Below, one piece after another: positions 24,196 to 33,229 of a DNA stretch of 64,000 nt. The stretch comes from Trebonia sp963822615 (GTDB lineage: Bacteria > Actinomycetota > Actinomycetes > Streptosporangiales > Streptosporangiaceae): positions 434,001-498,000 of the forward strand of contig CAWGIM010000006.1 in assembly GCA_963822615.1 (NCBI GenBank). Reading direction: 5' to 3'. The notes below the pieces were generated by a model, which was not told the DNA's origin, did no database searches, and saw only the letters and a program-made list of their open reading frames with translations. The translations under genes were made by a program, and so were the position numbers. The first letter of the stretch is position 1; the number at the start of each line of letters is the position of its first letter.

Positions 24196-25173
24196 TCAGG
24201 GGGTTGCCGCCCGGCGCCTGGCCGCCCGGCGCTGGGCCGACGGCAGGCCGACGTCCCAGGCCAGGCCGCAGGAGGCGAGCAGCCGGATGAGCCAGTAGCC
24301 GGGGTCGGCGCGGTACCAGTCCAGCCCGAAGGAGGCCGACTCGGGGAACGCGTGGTGGTTGTTGTGCCACGCCTCGCCCAGGGTGATCAGCGCGAACAGC
24401 GGGCCGTTGCGGCTCTGCTCGCGGGTGTCGTAGGGCCGCGGGCCGAACGAGTGCAGCAGTGAGTTGATCGCCCAGACGATGTGCTCGAGCAGGAAGATCC
24501 GCACCAGGCCGCCCCACAGCAGGCAGCTGACCGCGCCGCTCCAGCTCTGGTAGACCAGCGCACCGACCAGCCCGGGAAAGACGATCCCGGCGGTCACGAT
24601 CCAGTAGTAGGCGCGCGAGACCCGCACCACCGCGCGGTCCTTGAGCAGGTCGGGCGCGTAGTGGACGACGTTCGGGTAGTCGTGCCGGTGCATCCACAGG
24701 AAGTGCGAGTGGGCCAGCCCGCGCAGCCGCCCGGCCAGGCCGCCGCCCGATTGGTTGGGCGAGTGCGGGTCGCCCTCGGCGTCGCTGCACTCGTGGTGCC
24801 GCCGGTGCAGCGCGGCCCAGGACACCACGCCCCCCTGGGCCGCCATCGAGCCCGCGACGGCGAGCGCGATGACGACCGGCCGTGACGCCTGGAACGTCCG
24901 GTGGGTGAACAGCCGGTGGTAACCGACGGTGATGCCGAGGCCGGTCACCAGCCACAGGGACAGCAGCAGGACCGCCTCGGTCACGCCGAAGGGGTGCACG
25001 ACGAGGAAACCGAACGCGGCCGCGGTGCCGATAATCGGGGCGATGTCGAATAGCAGGAAATGACGCCGTTGCAAACGGTGCAGGTAACTGTTACTGATCG
25101 TTTTCCTGCGGTGATCGGGTCGTTCACCGCCGGCCGGAACCGAAGCGGCCGCGGCCGCGCTGAAACCGGCCAT
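24196..25173 (-). CDS. Membrane fatty acid desaturase, first gene of left arm
   Basis: A 325-residue integral membrane protein with the three histidine boxes of acyl-lipid/acyl-CoA delta-9-type desaturases: HRLFTH (86-91), HRRHH (123-127) and HNNHH (270-274), bracketed by paired hydrophobic segments. These boxes hold a diiron centre on the cytoplasmic face. Start at ATG 25173 behind GAGAGGG. In JamB/TtuB-type cassettes the same family makes terminal alkenes or alkynes on ACP-bound chains. That function is possible here but not provable from sequence. It leads the operon desaturase-ACP-methyltransferase-P450-FAAL-thioesterase. Confidence 0.9.
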   Translation of the reverse strand: MAGFSAAAAASVPAGGERPDHRRKTISNSYLHRLQRRHFLLFDIAPIIGTAAAFGFLVVHPFGVTEAVLLLSLWLVTGLGITVGYHRLFTHRTFQASRPVVIALAVAGSMAAQGGVVSWAALHRRHHECSDAEGDPHSPNQSGGGLAGRLRGLAHSHFLWMHRHDYPNVVHYAPDLLKDRAVVRVSRAYYWIVTAGIVFPGLVGALVYQSWSGAVSCLLWGGLVRIFLLEHIVWAINSLLHSFGPRPYDTREQSRNGPLFALITLGEAWHNNHHAFPESASFGLDWYRADPGYWLIRLLASCGLAWDVGLPSAQRRAARRRAATP

Positions 25174-25354
25174 TCACACGCCCTCTCATTTGGTCGTCCG
25201 GCCCAGCCTAACCGCCGCCCGCGTGATCCTGAATACGCCATTCGAACTGCCAATGAACGGATCGGATAAATGCATGGTCGCCTCAATCAGCGCCCGCGCC
25301 GCTAGAATTATCATTCCGAACGAATGCGGCTGACTCCCGTTACGGTGATGACTC
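25174..25354. promoter_or_regulatory. Divergent promoter region with dispersed motif
   Basis: The AT-richer spacer separates the leftward six-gene arm from a rightward P450 gene. It contains the motif TCATTCCGAACGAATGCGGC followed by TGACTCCCG at 25311-25340, whose near-copies recur at 3871, 10578, 45491 and 55432. No T-N11-A palindrome stands out. Confidence 0.5.
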
Positions 25355-26620
25355 ATGACCAGCGCACCATTCACCTTCAACCCGTTCGCCGCGGGGTTCA
25401 GCGATGACCCGTACCCGCACTACGCCGAGCTGCGCGCGGCCGGGCCGGCCTACGAGCACCCGCTCGGCTTCTGGATCATCTCCCGCTACGCCGACGTGGC
25501 GGCGCTGCAGCGGTCCGGGCACTCGGTCGACGAGCGCCGGCTGACGCGGCTGCCCCGCTGGAAGAGCGACTCGGCCGCGCTCGGCCGGGAGAACCGGATG
25601 ATGCGCGGGCTCGCCCTGCTTGACCAGGACCCGCCGGACCACACCCGGCTGCGCCGCCTGGTCGCCCGGGCCTTCAGCCGGGCCGCGGTGGCCGGCCTCC
25701 GGCCGCGGATCGAGGCGCTGGTGGACGGCGGGCTGGACCGGATCGAGCAGGCCGGCCAGGCCGACGTGGTGGCCGAGCTCGCGTTCCCGCTCCCGTTCAC
25801 GGTGATCTCCGAGGTGCTCGGCCTGCCGGTGGCCGGGCAGGGCCCGCTGCGCGAGCTGGCGGGAACCCTCGCGCTTGGACTGGAGCCGCTGGCGTCGCCC
25901 GAGCGGCAGGCGGCCGTCCGGGCGGCCAACGAGGAACTGACCGGGCTGGTGCGCGACCTCGTCCGCTGGAAGCGGGGGCACCTGGGCGATGACCTGTTCT
26001 CGGCCCTGATCGCGGCCGCTGACAGCACGGGCACGGACGGCACGGCCGGTGCCGGGGACGGCGGGCTGAGCGAGGAGGAGCTGGTCGCCCAGGTGATGTT
26101 CCTGTACGTCGCGGGCCACGAGACCACCACCAACCTGATCGCGGGGGGCCTGCTGGCGCTGCTGCGGCATCCTGACCAGTTCGCCCGGCTGCGGCGGGAC
26201 CCGGGCCTGGCCGGCAACGCGGTCGAGGAACTGCTCCGCTACGACACCCCGGTGCAGCTCATGCGCCGCATCACGGTCGAGCCGCTGCCGGTCGGCGACG
26301 CGGTGATCCCGCCCGGCAGCTGGGTAGTGGCCGCCCTGGCGGCCGCCAACCGCGACCCCCGGTTCTGGGGCCCGGACGCCGACGAGCTGCGGCTGGACCG
26401 GCCGAACGCGCACCGATGCGTGTCGTTCGGCGCGGGCGCGCACCACTGCCTGGGCGCCTACCTGGCCCGGGTGGAGGCCGAGGTCGCCTTCGCCCGGTTC
26501 GCGCAGCGGTTCCCGGCCGCCCGCGTGGCCGGCCTGCGCTGGAACGGCCGCATCAACGTGCGCGGGCCGGCCGAGCTGTCAGTCGCGGTCCGCGGCGCCG
26601 GTGCCCGGAGCCGCGGGTAG
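25355..26620 (+). CDS. Cytochrome P450, stand-alone
   Basis: A 421-residue P450 starting MTSAPFTFNPFAAGF. Signature elements: DPPDHTRLRRLV (C-helix), AGHETT (I-helix), EELLRYD (ExxR) and the heme loop FGAGAHHCLG. It is the only gene reading rightward in the centre of the cluster. Its end overlaps the converging MFS gene by 42 bp, so the two transcripts are likely to interfere. Probable role: oxidation of the fatty-acyl product before export. No ferredoxin or reductase is near by. Confidence 0.9.
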   Translation: MTSAPFTFNPFAAGFSDDPYPHYAELRAAGPAYEHPLGFWIISRYADVAALQRSGHSVDERRLTRLPRWKSDSAALGRENRMMRGLALLDQDPPDHTRLRRLVARAFSRAAVAGLRPRIEALVDGGLDRIEQAGQADVVAELAFPLPFTVISEVLGLPVAGQGPLRELAGTLALGLEPLASPERQAAVRAANEELTGLVRDLVRWKRGHLGDDLFSALIAAADSTGTDGTAGAGDGGLSEEELVAQVMFLYVAGHETTTNLIAGGLLALLRHPDQFARLRRDPGLAGNAVEELLRYDTPVQLMRRITVEPLPVGDAVIPPGSWVVAALAAANRDPRFWGPDADELRLDRPNAHRCVSFGAGAHHCLGAYLARVEAEVAFARFAQRFPAARVAGLRWNGRINVRGPAELSVAVRGAGARSRG

Positions 26621-28051
26621 CAGCCGGATCGCCGCCGCGGCCAGCGCGCACAGCCCGGCCAGCGCGCACAGGCAGGCCTGGAGGCCCCCCAGGCTGCCCG
26701 CCCCCCGCAGGTAGATCCCGCCGATGACGGCCACCCCGAGCGCGCCGCCGAACTGCTGCGCGGTCGCCAGCACCCCGGACGCCGCCCCCGCGTCGCGCCC
26801 GGGCACGCCGAGCAGCACGGTCGCCAGCAGCGGCCCGACCACCAGCCCGAGCCCGGCCCCGTCGACCGCCAGCGGCACCCCCAGCCAGGCGGCGGGCGCG
26901 CCCGCCGCCACCGCGGCCGCCAGCCCGGCCAGGGCGAGCAGCCCGCAGGCGCGCAGCGCCGCCCCGGCCGCCAGCCCGGCCCGGCCCCAGCGCTGGTTCG
27001 CCCCGGCGGCCGCCAGCGAGCCGGCCAGGAACGCGAGGCCGTAAGGGCAGAACATCAGGCCCGCTTCCAGCGGGCTCAGCCCGAGCGTGTCCTGCAGGTA
27101 GAACGCCAGCACGAAGAACACCGCGGCCGAGGTCGCGTAGATCGCCAGCACGACCGGCAGCCCGACCGCGAAGGCCGGGCGCCGCAGCAGCCCGGGCGGC
27201 ACCAGCGGGCTCTGCCCGCGAGCGGCGGCCCGGCGCTGCGTCAGTCCAAGCACGGCCAGCAGCGGCACCGCCGCCAGCAGGCAGCCGGTCGCCCAGCCCG
27301 GCCAGCGGTCAGCGCTGTCGGCGCTCAGCGGCAGCAGGACCAGCACCAGGACGGCGGTCAGGGCCACCGCGCCGGCCACGTCGACCGAGGGCGGGTCCGG
27401 CCGCCGCGACTCGGGCACCCAGCGGCGCGCCAGCACGGCCGCCGCCAGCGCGACCGGCACGTTGACCAGGAAGCACAGCCGCCAGCTGAGGCCGCCCAGG
27501 TCGAGCTGCACCAGCGCGCCCCCGGCGAGCTGGCCCGCCACCGCCGACAGCCCGATGACCAGCGTGTAGCTGCGGAAAGCGCGCGCCCGGGCGGCCCCCG
27601 AGTAGGCGGCCGAGATGATCCCGAGCACCTGCGGCAGCAGCGCCGCCGCGGCCGCGCCCTGGGCCAGCCGGGCGGCCACCAGCACGGCCGCGCTGGGGGC
27701 GAGGCCGCAGCCGGCCGACGTCAGCGCGAACGCCGCGAAGCCCGCCGTCAGCAGCCGGCGCCGGCCCCAGCGGTCCCCCAGCCGGCCGCCCGCGACGAGG
27801 CCGGCCGCGAAGGTGATCGCGTAGCCGGCCACCGTCCACTGCAGGGCGGCCGGGCCGGCCCCGAGGTCGCGCCGCATCACCGGCAGCATGATGTTGACCA
27901 GGAACGAGTCCAGCACCACGAGCGCGACGCCGGTCAGCACGACCGGCAGCAGGCCGGCCGGGCGCGGCGGGGCGGGGGCGGCGGCCGGAGCGGAGCCGGA
28001 ACCGGAGCCGGGAGCCGCTAGCCCGCGGTCGGGGGCGGAATGACCAGGCAC
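26579..28051 (-). CDS. DHA2-type MFS exporter
   Basis: A 490-residue membrane protein with about 14 hydrophobic segments. Motif A-like GGRLGDRWGRRRLL follows TM2, and the N-terminal DSFLVNIMLPVM and LQWTVAGYAITFA are typical of the EmrB/QacA (DHA2) drug-proton antiporters. A Pro/Ala-rich leader of ~30 residues precedes TM1. It starts 34 nt inside the end of the upstream hotdog gene, so the pair is translationally coupled. Probable exporter of the cluster product and self-resistance determinant. Confidence 0.88.
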   Translation of the reverse strand: MPGHSAPDRGLAAPGSGSGSAPAAAPAPPRPAGLLPVVLTGVALVVLDSFLVNIMLPVMRRDLGAGPAALQWTVAGYAITFAAGLVAGGRLGDRWGRRRLLTAGFAAFALTSAGCGLAPSAAVLVAARLAQGAAAAALLPQVLGIISAAYSGAARARAFRSYTLVIGLSAVAGQLAGGALVQLDLGGLSWRLCFLVNVPVALAAAVLARRWVPESRRPDPPSVDVAGAVALTAVLVLVLLPLSADSADRWPGWATGCLLAAVPLLAVLGLTQRRAAARGQSPLVPPGLLRRPAFAVGLPVVLAIYATSAAVFFVLAFYLQDTLGLSPLEAGLMFCPYGLAFLAGSLAAAGANQRWGRAGLAAGAALRACGLLALAGLAAAVAAGAPAAWLGVPLAVDGAGLGLVVGPLLATVLLGVPGRDAGAASGVLATAQQFGGALGVAVIGGIYLRGAGSLGGLQACLCALAGLCALAAAAIRLLPAAPGTGAADRD

Positions 28052-28506
28052 GTGCAGCTGCCGTGGGCGATAACGGCGCCCGCGGCGCCGGTGACGCGGG
28101 CCTCGGCGGTGGCGGTGCGGCGCCCGACGTGCACGGTGCGGGCCTCGCAGGAGACCGGGTCGGCGTCAAGCGCCAGCGTGCGGATGAAGTTGACCTTGAA
28201 CTCGAGCGTGGTGTACAGCGCGCCGTCGGGCAGCATGGTGTAAACGGCGCTGCCCATCGCGGTGTCCATCAGCGTCGCGATCACGCCGCCGTGCACGATG
28301 AACATGGCGTTGGCGGCGGCCGGGGACGGCGTGAGCGTCCAGACGGTGCGGCCGGCCTCCAGCACCTCGGCCAGGATGCCCAGGGAACTGCCCACCCCGA
28401 TGCCGTCGGCGATGCCCTGGTCGAGCAGGGCCCGCAGGTCGCGGATCCGGGTCTCGATCCCCGGCCCGGCGGGCGCGTTGGCCGGCCGCTGGTGCGTCTG
28501 CGTCAC
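28018..28506 (-). CDS. Hotdog-fold thioesterase (PaaI-like), central
   Basis: A 162-residue protein. GTG 28506 behind GAGGAAAGGA is preferred over the longer frame from 28611. The segment FIVHGGVIATLMDTAMGSAV carries the HGG helix with its acidic residue, and LEFKVNFIRTLALDA follows, as in PaaI/YbgC-type enzymes. It is coupled to the MFS exporter, so it may release the finished acyl chain from ACP for export, or clear mis-loaded chains. It is distinct in sequence from the two other hotdog enzymes in the cluster. Confidence 0.85.
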   Translation of the reverse strand: MTQTHQRPANAPAGPGIETRIRDLRALLDQGIADGIGVGSSLGILAEVLEAGRTVWTLTPSPAAANAMFIVHGGVIATLMDTAMGSAVYTMLPDGALYTTLEFKVNFIRTLALDADPVSCEARTVHVGRRTATAEARVTGAAGAVIAHGSCTCLVIPPPTAG

Positions 28507-28629
28507 GGGCAGTCCTTTCCTCGGCGCTTTCCCACGAGTTTCATCATGCCGGTTCCGGTCAGGGCCGCCAGTATTGATAAGCAACTGACGACCGCCGATT
28601 AACGGCGGCAATTGATCAGGCCCCGGTGA

Positions 28630-29541
28630 TCAGGCACTGACCGATTCGGTAAATGGCCCGGCCGCTTCCAGGCTGCGCAGGAACATCCCGACCGGGGGCC
28701 GCGGGTCGGGCCGCCACAGCGCGTAGACCCCGACCATCGGCTGGGGGTCGACCAGTTGCGCCGCGACCAGGCCCTGGGCCGGCACGCGGGCCCGGACCGA
28801 CGACGCGAAGGCGACCACCGACCGGGTCGCCACCGTCAGCGCGGTGGCGCCGGAGTCATCGACGTAGCCCGACACCGGGAGCGAGATGCCGCAGCGGTCG
28901 GCGGTCGACAAGATCGCGTCGTACATGGCCGGGCTGGCCTCGCGGCGGAACAGCAGCACCCGGTCGCGGGCCAGGTCGCGGAACGGCACGTGGCTGCGCT
29001 CGGCCCAGCGGTGCTGCTGGCCGAGCAGCAGCGCGAGCGGGACGGTGAGCAGCCGGTGGGAGCGCAGCGGCTCGGTCGGGGCGCTGGCGAACGACAGCGC
29101 CACGTCGATCTTCCCCTCGTGCAGGGCGGCGATCAGCGCGCCGCTGCGCGCCTCCCACAGGGTGGTCGACAGGTGCGGGTACTCCACGTTGAGCCGCCGG
29201 AGGGTGGGCGCGAGCACCCGCTGCCCGGCGTCGAAGTTGAAGCCGATGGAGATCGAACCGCTCCGCCCGGCCGCCACCTCCCGGGCCACCGCGACCGCGC
29301 GGTCAGCGTGCTCGAGCAGCCGCCGGGCCTCGGCCTCGAACGCCAGGCCGGCCGCGGTGAGCCTGACCTCCCGCGAGTTACGGGTGACGAGCTCGGCGCC
29401 GACCTGGCGCTCGAGGCGCTGCAGTTGCTGGCTGAGTGAGGGCTGCGCCAGGTGGAGCCGTGCGGCGGCGCGCCCGAAGTGCAGTTCCTCGGCGATGGCG
29501 AGGAACGACCTGATGTACCGGAACTCGAGCTTGTTCTCCAC
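28630..29541 (-). CDS. LysR-type regulator
   Basis: A 303-residue protein; GTG 29541 with AGGAAGG upstream gives VENKLEFRYIRSFLAIAEEL, the standard LysR opening. HTH: FGRAAARLHLAQPSLSQQLQRLE. Effector domain: SISIGFNFDAG, FRDLARDRVLLF and so on, with the usual two alpha/beta lobes. It lies upstream of and divergent from FAAL 2, the normal LysR arrangement, so it probably controls the right arm through the 378-bp spacer and perhaps the whole cluster. The effector is likely an acyl or pathway intermediate, by inference. Confidence 0.9.
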   Translation of the reverse strand: MENKLEFRYIRSFLAIAEELHFGRAAARLHLAQPSLSQQLQRLERQVGAELVTRNSREVRLTAAGLAFEAEARRLLEHADRAVAVAREVAAGRSGSISIGFNFDAGQRVLAPTLRRLNVEYPHLSTTLWEARSGALIAALHEGKIDVALSFASAPTEPLRSHRLLTVPLALLLGQQHRWAERSHVPFRDLARDRVLLFRREASPAMYDAILSTADRCGISLPVSGYVDDSGATALTVATRSVVAFASSVRARVPAQGLVAAQLVDPQPMVGVYALWRPDPRPPVGMFLRSLEAAGPFTESVSA

Positions 29542-29919
29542 GAAGCGACACCTTCCTACGCGCCTATCACGGTACGGCAACGCCGACAACTGCCGGTGAA
29601 GCGAACATGTGAAGCGGGAAACGTTTTCGCCCCGGATTGCTACGCGTTGACGAAATGGAAATGAACGCTCCCTGAATAATCTTTGGGATGAGACCGGGGT
29701 CACAATTTCTCCCGGCTCCGCCTTCGCGATAGCCCAGGGGAATGGATCAATAGATCCCTGGAATGCGCGTTGACGATATCGAGGCAGGCTGCCTACGTTC
29801 TCCTTGGGACAATCGAAGTGTCATCGACGTGTTCCGGGAAATCTGACAACCGTTCGGTGCCTGAATTCGGCTTTGTTAATTCTGATTTCGGTAACGTAAC
29901 CGGGATGGAGGTGGCGAGT
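29542..29919. promoter_or_regulatory. LysR/FAAL 2 divergent control region
   Basis: A 378-bp, comparatively AT-rich spacer. It contains the dyad GGATCAATAGATCC at 29744-29757 inside a wider CCAGG...CCTGG frame, a plausible LysR-family operator. An open frame from 29770 leads into FAAL 2, but the segment before 29920 has no ribosome site and no family similarity, so it is treated as leader. Confidence 0.5.
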
Positions 29920-31617
29920 ATGCCGCCCGCCACGCTGCACGAGGCGTTCGCGGCGTCCGCCGCGCAGGCCCCAAACTGCCCGCTGAACTTCCCCGGCTCA
30001 AAAGAACAGCTCACGCTGCACGAGCTGCACATCCGGGCGACCGCCGCCGCCCACGGGCTGGTCGCCGCCGGGGTAACCCCCGGTGACCGGGTCGGGGTGC
30101 TGAGCCGTAACAACGCCGACTTCCTGGTCGGCCTGTTCGCCGCCGGCGCGGCCGGCGCGGCCGCCTGCCCGCTGCCGCTGCCGACCTCGGTCAGCGACCT
30201 CGGCGGCTACACCGCCCGGCTGTCGGCCATCATCTCGGCCGCCGGGATCCGCCTGGTGGTGGTGGGCGCGCGCACCGAGCCGACCGCCCGGCGGATCGCC
30301 GGCGACCAGCCGGGGGTCGAGTTCATCCCGGCGGCGGCCCTCACCGGCCCGGCCGGGACTGGTCAGGCCGGCCCGCGCCCGGCCGGCACCACGCTGCCCC
30401 GGGTGGCACCGGACGACGTGGCGGTGGTGCAGTTCACCTCGGGCAGCACCTCGCTGCCCAAGGGGGTGCTGCTCAGCCACGCCAACGTGCTGCACGGCTG
30501 CGCCGCGATCTGCGAGGGCATCGCGATGACGGCGGCCGACCGCGGTGCCAACTGGCTGCCGCTGTTCCACGACATGGGGCTGTTCGGCACGCTCAGCGCG
30601 CTGCTGAAGCCCATTCCGATGACCGTCTGGACGCCGTCGGCGTTCGTCAAGGACCCGGCGGTCTGGCTGCGGGACTTCGCCGAGCGCGGCTGCACGATCG
30701 TGGCCGCGCCCAACTTCGGCTACGAGGCGCTGCTGGACGCGGTCCCGGCCGACGAGGTGAGCCGCCTTGACCTGAGCCGCTGGCGGGTGGCGTTCAACGG
30801 CGCCGAGCCGGTGCTGCCAGGCTCGGTCGACCGCTTCCTGGCCCATTTCGCGCCCGCCGGATTCGCCCCGGCCGCCATGCAGCCGGTCTACGGCATGGCC
30901 GAGGCGACCCTGGCGGTGACCTTCCCGCCGCCTGGGCGGGCGCCGGTCACCGCCTGGGTGGACCGCGACCGGCTGGCGGCCGGCCAGGTGGCCGAGGTAC
31001 CAGGCGGCAGCGGGCGGGCCCGGCCCCTGGTCGCGCTCGGCCGCCCGGTCCGCGGCATGGAGCTGCGCGTCGTCGACGAGGCGGGCGCGGTGCTGGCGGC
31101 GGACGCGGTCGGCGAGATCGAGATCCGCGGGGCGGCGGTGACCCGCGGCTACCTCACGGCGGACACGGGGCTGGCAGGCACGGGGCAGGCGCCCGTCGCC
31201 CGTGACGGCTGGCTGGCAACCGGTGACCTCGGCTTCGTGCACGAGGGTGACCTGTACGTGACCGGGCGCCGCAAGGAAATGATCATCATCAGGGGGGAGA
31301 ACTACTACCCCGGGGACGCCGAGGCCGCGGTCCGTGACCTGCCCGGCCTCCACCGGCGGCGCTGCGTGGCAGTAGCCGACCAGGCCGCCGACGGCGCCGA
31401 GGTCATCACCGTGCTGGGCGAGACGGCGCTCAGCGACCCCGACGCGGCCGACCGCCTCCGCGCGGAGATCCACGCGGCCGTCTGCCGGGCCCTGGACCTG
31501 GACCGCGGGCGGGTCCAGGTCCACCTGGTGGCGCCCGACGCCCTGCCCCGTACTTCTAGCGGCAAGTTCCGCCGGTCCGCCGCGCGCGAGCTCGCCCACG
31601 AGCCCATCGAAAAGTAA
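29920..31617 (+). CDS. Fatty acyl-AMP ligase (FAAL) 2
   Basis: A 565-residue adenylate-forming enzyme. ATG 29920 (MPPATLHEAFAASAAQAPN) is chosen because GGAGGTGG lies 7 nt upstream, while the longer frame has no site. Motifs: FTSGSTSLPKGVLLSH (A3, ~172), WLPLFHDMG, FNGAEPVLPG, YGMAEATLAVT, ATGDLGF and IIRGENYYPGDAE. The catalytic Lys lies in TSSGKFRRS. It loads free fatty acid on a carrier, most likely ACP 2, three genes downstream. It differs clearly from FAAL 1 in the binding-pocket half, so the two probably choose different acids or carriers. Confidence 0.9.
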   Translation: MPPATLHEAFAASAAQAPNCPLNFPGSKEQLTLHELHIRATAAAHGLVAAGVTPGDRVGVLSRNNADFLVGLFAAGAAGAAACPLPLPTSVSDLGGYTARLSAIISAAGIRLVVVGARTEPTARRIAGDQPGVEFIPAAALTGPAGTGQAGPRPAGTTLPRVAPDDVAVVQFTSGSTSLPKGVLLSHANVLHGCAAICEGIAMTAADRGANWLPLFHDMGLFGTLSALLKPIPMTVWTPSAFVKDPAVWLRDFAERGCTIVAAPNFGYEALLDAVPADEVSRLDLSRWRVAFNGAEPVLPGSVDRFLAHFAPAGFAPAAMQPVYGMAEATLAVTFPPPGRAPVTAWVDRDRLAAGQVAEVPGGSGRARPLVALGRPVRGMELRVVDEAGAVLAADAVGEIEIRGAAVTRGYLTADTGLAGTGQAPVARDGWLATGDLGFVHEGDLYVTGRRKEMIIIRGENYYPGDAEAAVRDLPGLHRRRCVAVADQAADGAEVITVLGETALSDPDAADRLRAEIHAAVCRALDLDRGRVQVHLVAPDALPRTSSGKFRRSAARELAHEPIEK

Positions 31618-31638
31618 CGGACGGAACGAGGAGAACCG

Positions 31639-32424
31639 GTGCACAGCTACGACGTCTTCCGGCACTACGAACGCAACCACTGGCGGCTGGCCGACATCCC
31701 CTTCGACACCATCGACCCGGCCAGGGTCCGCCCCGAGTACGTAACGCTGGCCAAGAGCGCGGTGATGGGCGAGTCCAACTCGATCGCCGCCCAGCACGGC
31801 TTCTACAACGAGTTCGACGACTACGACTTCTCCGGCTTCGTGGCCATCTGGGGCTACGAGGAGATCCAGCACCACTTCGCGTTCCGGGCCTGGCTGGAGG
31901 CGGCCGGCCACCCGATGACGGCCGCGCCGGTGGAGGCCCAGCGGGAGGCCTACGCGCCCGGCACCACCCCGTGCGCCACGCTGGCCACCAACATCATCTC
32001 CGAGCTGACCGTCAACCACATCTACAAGGCCGTCTCCACCTGGGTCGACGAGCCGGTGCTGGCCGACATCATGGGCCGCGCCAGCCTGGACGAGGCCGGC
32101 CACGCGCGGGAGTTCATCCACTACACCCGGCGGCGGCTCAGCCGGTACCCGGACGAGCTCCCGTCGGTGCTGGAGACGCTCTACGTCTACACCTCCGAGG
32201 AGCGCATCAAGCACCCGGTCGGGGTGTTCAAGGGTGAGCTGGCGGCGGTGAAGGACCACGAGACGATCGACACCGCCTTCGAGATGTTCATCGAGAAGGT
32301 CGCGGCGGCGGGCGAGCTCGACCGGCTGCAGGACAAGATCCGCCGCACCTTCGGCGCGCTGACCGACCTGGACCTGAGCACCAACGCCCGGGTCCGCCGC
32401 CGGCTGGCCGAGGCGCTGGCGTGA
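31639..32424 (+). CDS. Ferritin-like diiron desaturase/oxygenase A
   Basis: A 261-residue soluble all-helical protein starting with GTG 31639 behind GAGGAG. The diiron ligand pattern is present: Glu45 in GESN, EEIQH (74-78, ExxH), SELTVNH (Glu122) and DEAGH (151-155, ExxH). This spacing fits the acyl-ACP desaturase / ferritin-like oxygenase superfamily. It would insert a double bond into, or oxygenate, an ACP-bound chain. It overlaps the following hotdog gene as GTGA. The regiochemistry cannot be predicted. Confidence 0.8.
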   Translation: MHSYDVFRHYERNHWRLADIPFDTIDPARVRPEYVTLAKSAVMGESNSIAAQHGFYNEFDDYDFSGFVAIWGYEEIQHHFAFRAWLEAAGHPMTAAPVEAQREAYAPGTTPCATLATNIISELTVNHIYKAVSTWVDEPVLADIMGRASLDEAGHAREFIHYTRRRLSRYPDELPSVLETLYVYTSEERIKHPVGVFKGELAAVKDHETIDTAFEMFIEKVAAAGELDRLQDKIRRTFGALTDLDLSTNARVRRRLAEALA

Positions 32425-32951
32425 CCGCCCCCGACGTCCCCGTGGTGAGCCTGCCGTGGCGGGTGCTCGAGGACTACCGCTGCTTCGGCTGCTCCCCGCA
32501 CAACCCGTTCGGCCTCGGCCTGGAGTTCGCCGAGCACCCCGACGGCCTGGTGACCCGGTTCTGCCTGGACCGTGGTTACGAGTCCTACCCCGGCGTGGTG
32601 CACGGCGGCCTGCTCGGGGTGATCTGCGACGAGGCGATGGGCAACCTCATCGTGCTGCGCACCGGGCTGGTCGCCTTCACCACCGGCATGCGGATGCGCT
32701 ACCTGCAGCCGATCCTGGTCGGCGACACCGCCACCTGCGTGGCGTCGCTGACCTCACCGGAAGGCGACGCCGGCCTCACCTCGACCCGGGCGGAGATCTT
32801 CAACGGCGCGGGCGACCTCGCCGCCACCAGCAGCGCCACCTACCGCCGGGTGCCGTTCACCACCACCCGCGACCGCATCGCCCTCGGCGACGAGGAAGCG
32901 GACCGGCTCGACCGTGCCCTGACCAACACCACCCCGGGAGTGCAGCGATGA
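32421..32951 (+). CDS. Hotdog-fold thioesterase, right arm
   Basis: A 176-residue protein starting with GTG 32421 overlapping the previous stop. YRCFGCSPHNPFGLGLEF is the CxxC-containing opening of a PaaI subgroup; SYPGVVHGGLLGVICDEAMG carries the HGG/Glu active-site helix and MRMRYLQPILVGD follows. It sits between the diiron enzyme and ACP 2, so it is a candidate release or editing thioesterase for that carrier. The three hotdog genes of the cluster belong to different PaaI subgroups by eye. Confidence 0.85.
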   Translation: MTAPDVPVVSLPWRVLEDYRCFGCSPHNPFGLGLEFAEHPDGLVTRFCLDRGYESYPGVVHGGLLGVICDEAMGNLIVLRTGLVAFTTGMRMRYLQPILVGDTATCVASLTSPEGDAGLTSTRAEIFNGAGDLAATSSATYRRVPFTTTRDRIALGDEEADRLDRALTNTTPGVQR

Positions 32952-33229
32952 CCACCAGCCAGAACCACGCCGCCACCACGGCCTCCGTGGCCGACATCAC
33001 CGCCACCCTCACCCGCATCGTCGCGGCCGAGCTGGGCGTGCCCGAGGCGTCCATCTCGGCGGACTCGAACCTGCGGACGATGGAGGGGGCCGACTCGGTG
33101 AAGGTGCTGCGCACCGTGGCCAAGATCGAGCGCGAGTACGACATCGAGCTCGAGGACGAGGACGTCTTCGAGGCGTCCACCGTGGCCGACATCGCGCGGG
33201 TCGTGCACCAGGCCCTGGAGGCCTCATGA
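32948..33229 (+). CDS. Acyl carrier protein 2
   Basis: A 93-residue carrier starting at ATG 32948 (ATGA overlap). The phosphopantetheine motif is EGADSVKVLRTV with Ser50, followed by a very acidic recognition helix (IEREYDIELEDEDVFEA). The sequence around the Ser is unlike that of ACP 1 (LGVDSAIAV), which suggests that the two FAAL/ACP pairs do not freely cross-react. It ends overlapping the methyltransferase B start by 4 nt. Confidence 0.88.
   Translation: MTTSQNHAATTASVADITATLTRIVAAELGVPEASISADSNLRTMEGADSVKVLRTVAKIEREYDIELEDEDVFEASTVADIARVVHQALEAS

Noticed and set aside
29998..32259. 753-codon minus-strand open frame
   Set aside because: Antisense to FAAL 2 and the diiron protein; composition is His/Gly/Arg-rich with no family pattern.
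31639..32424. AurF-type N-oxygenase
   Set aside because: The EExxH/DExxH spacing and ACP-rich setting fit acyl-ACP desaturases better. N-oxygenation is not excluded but is unsupported.
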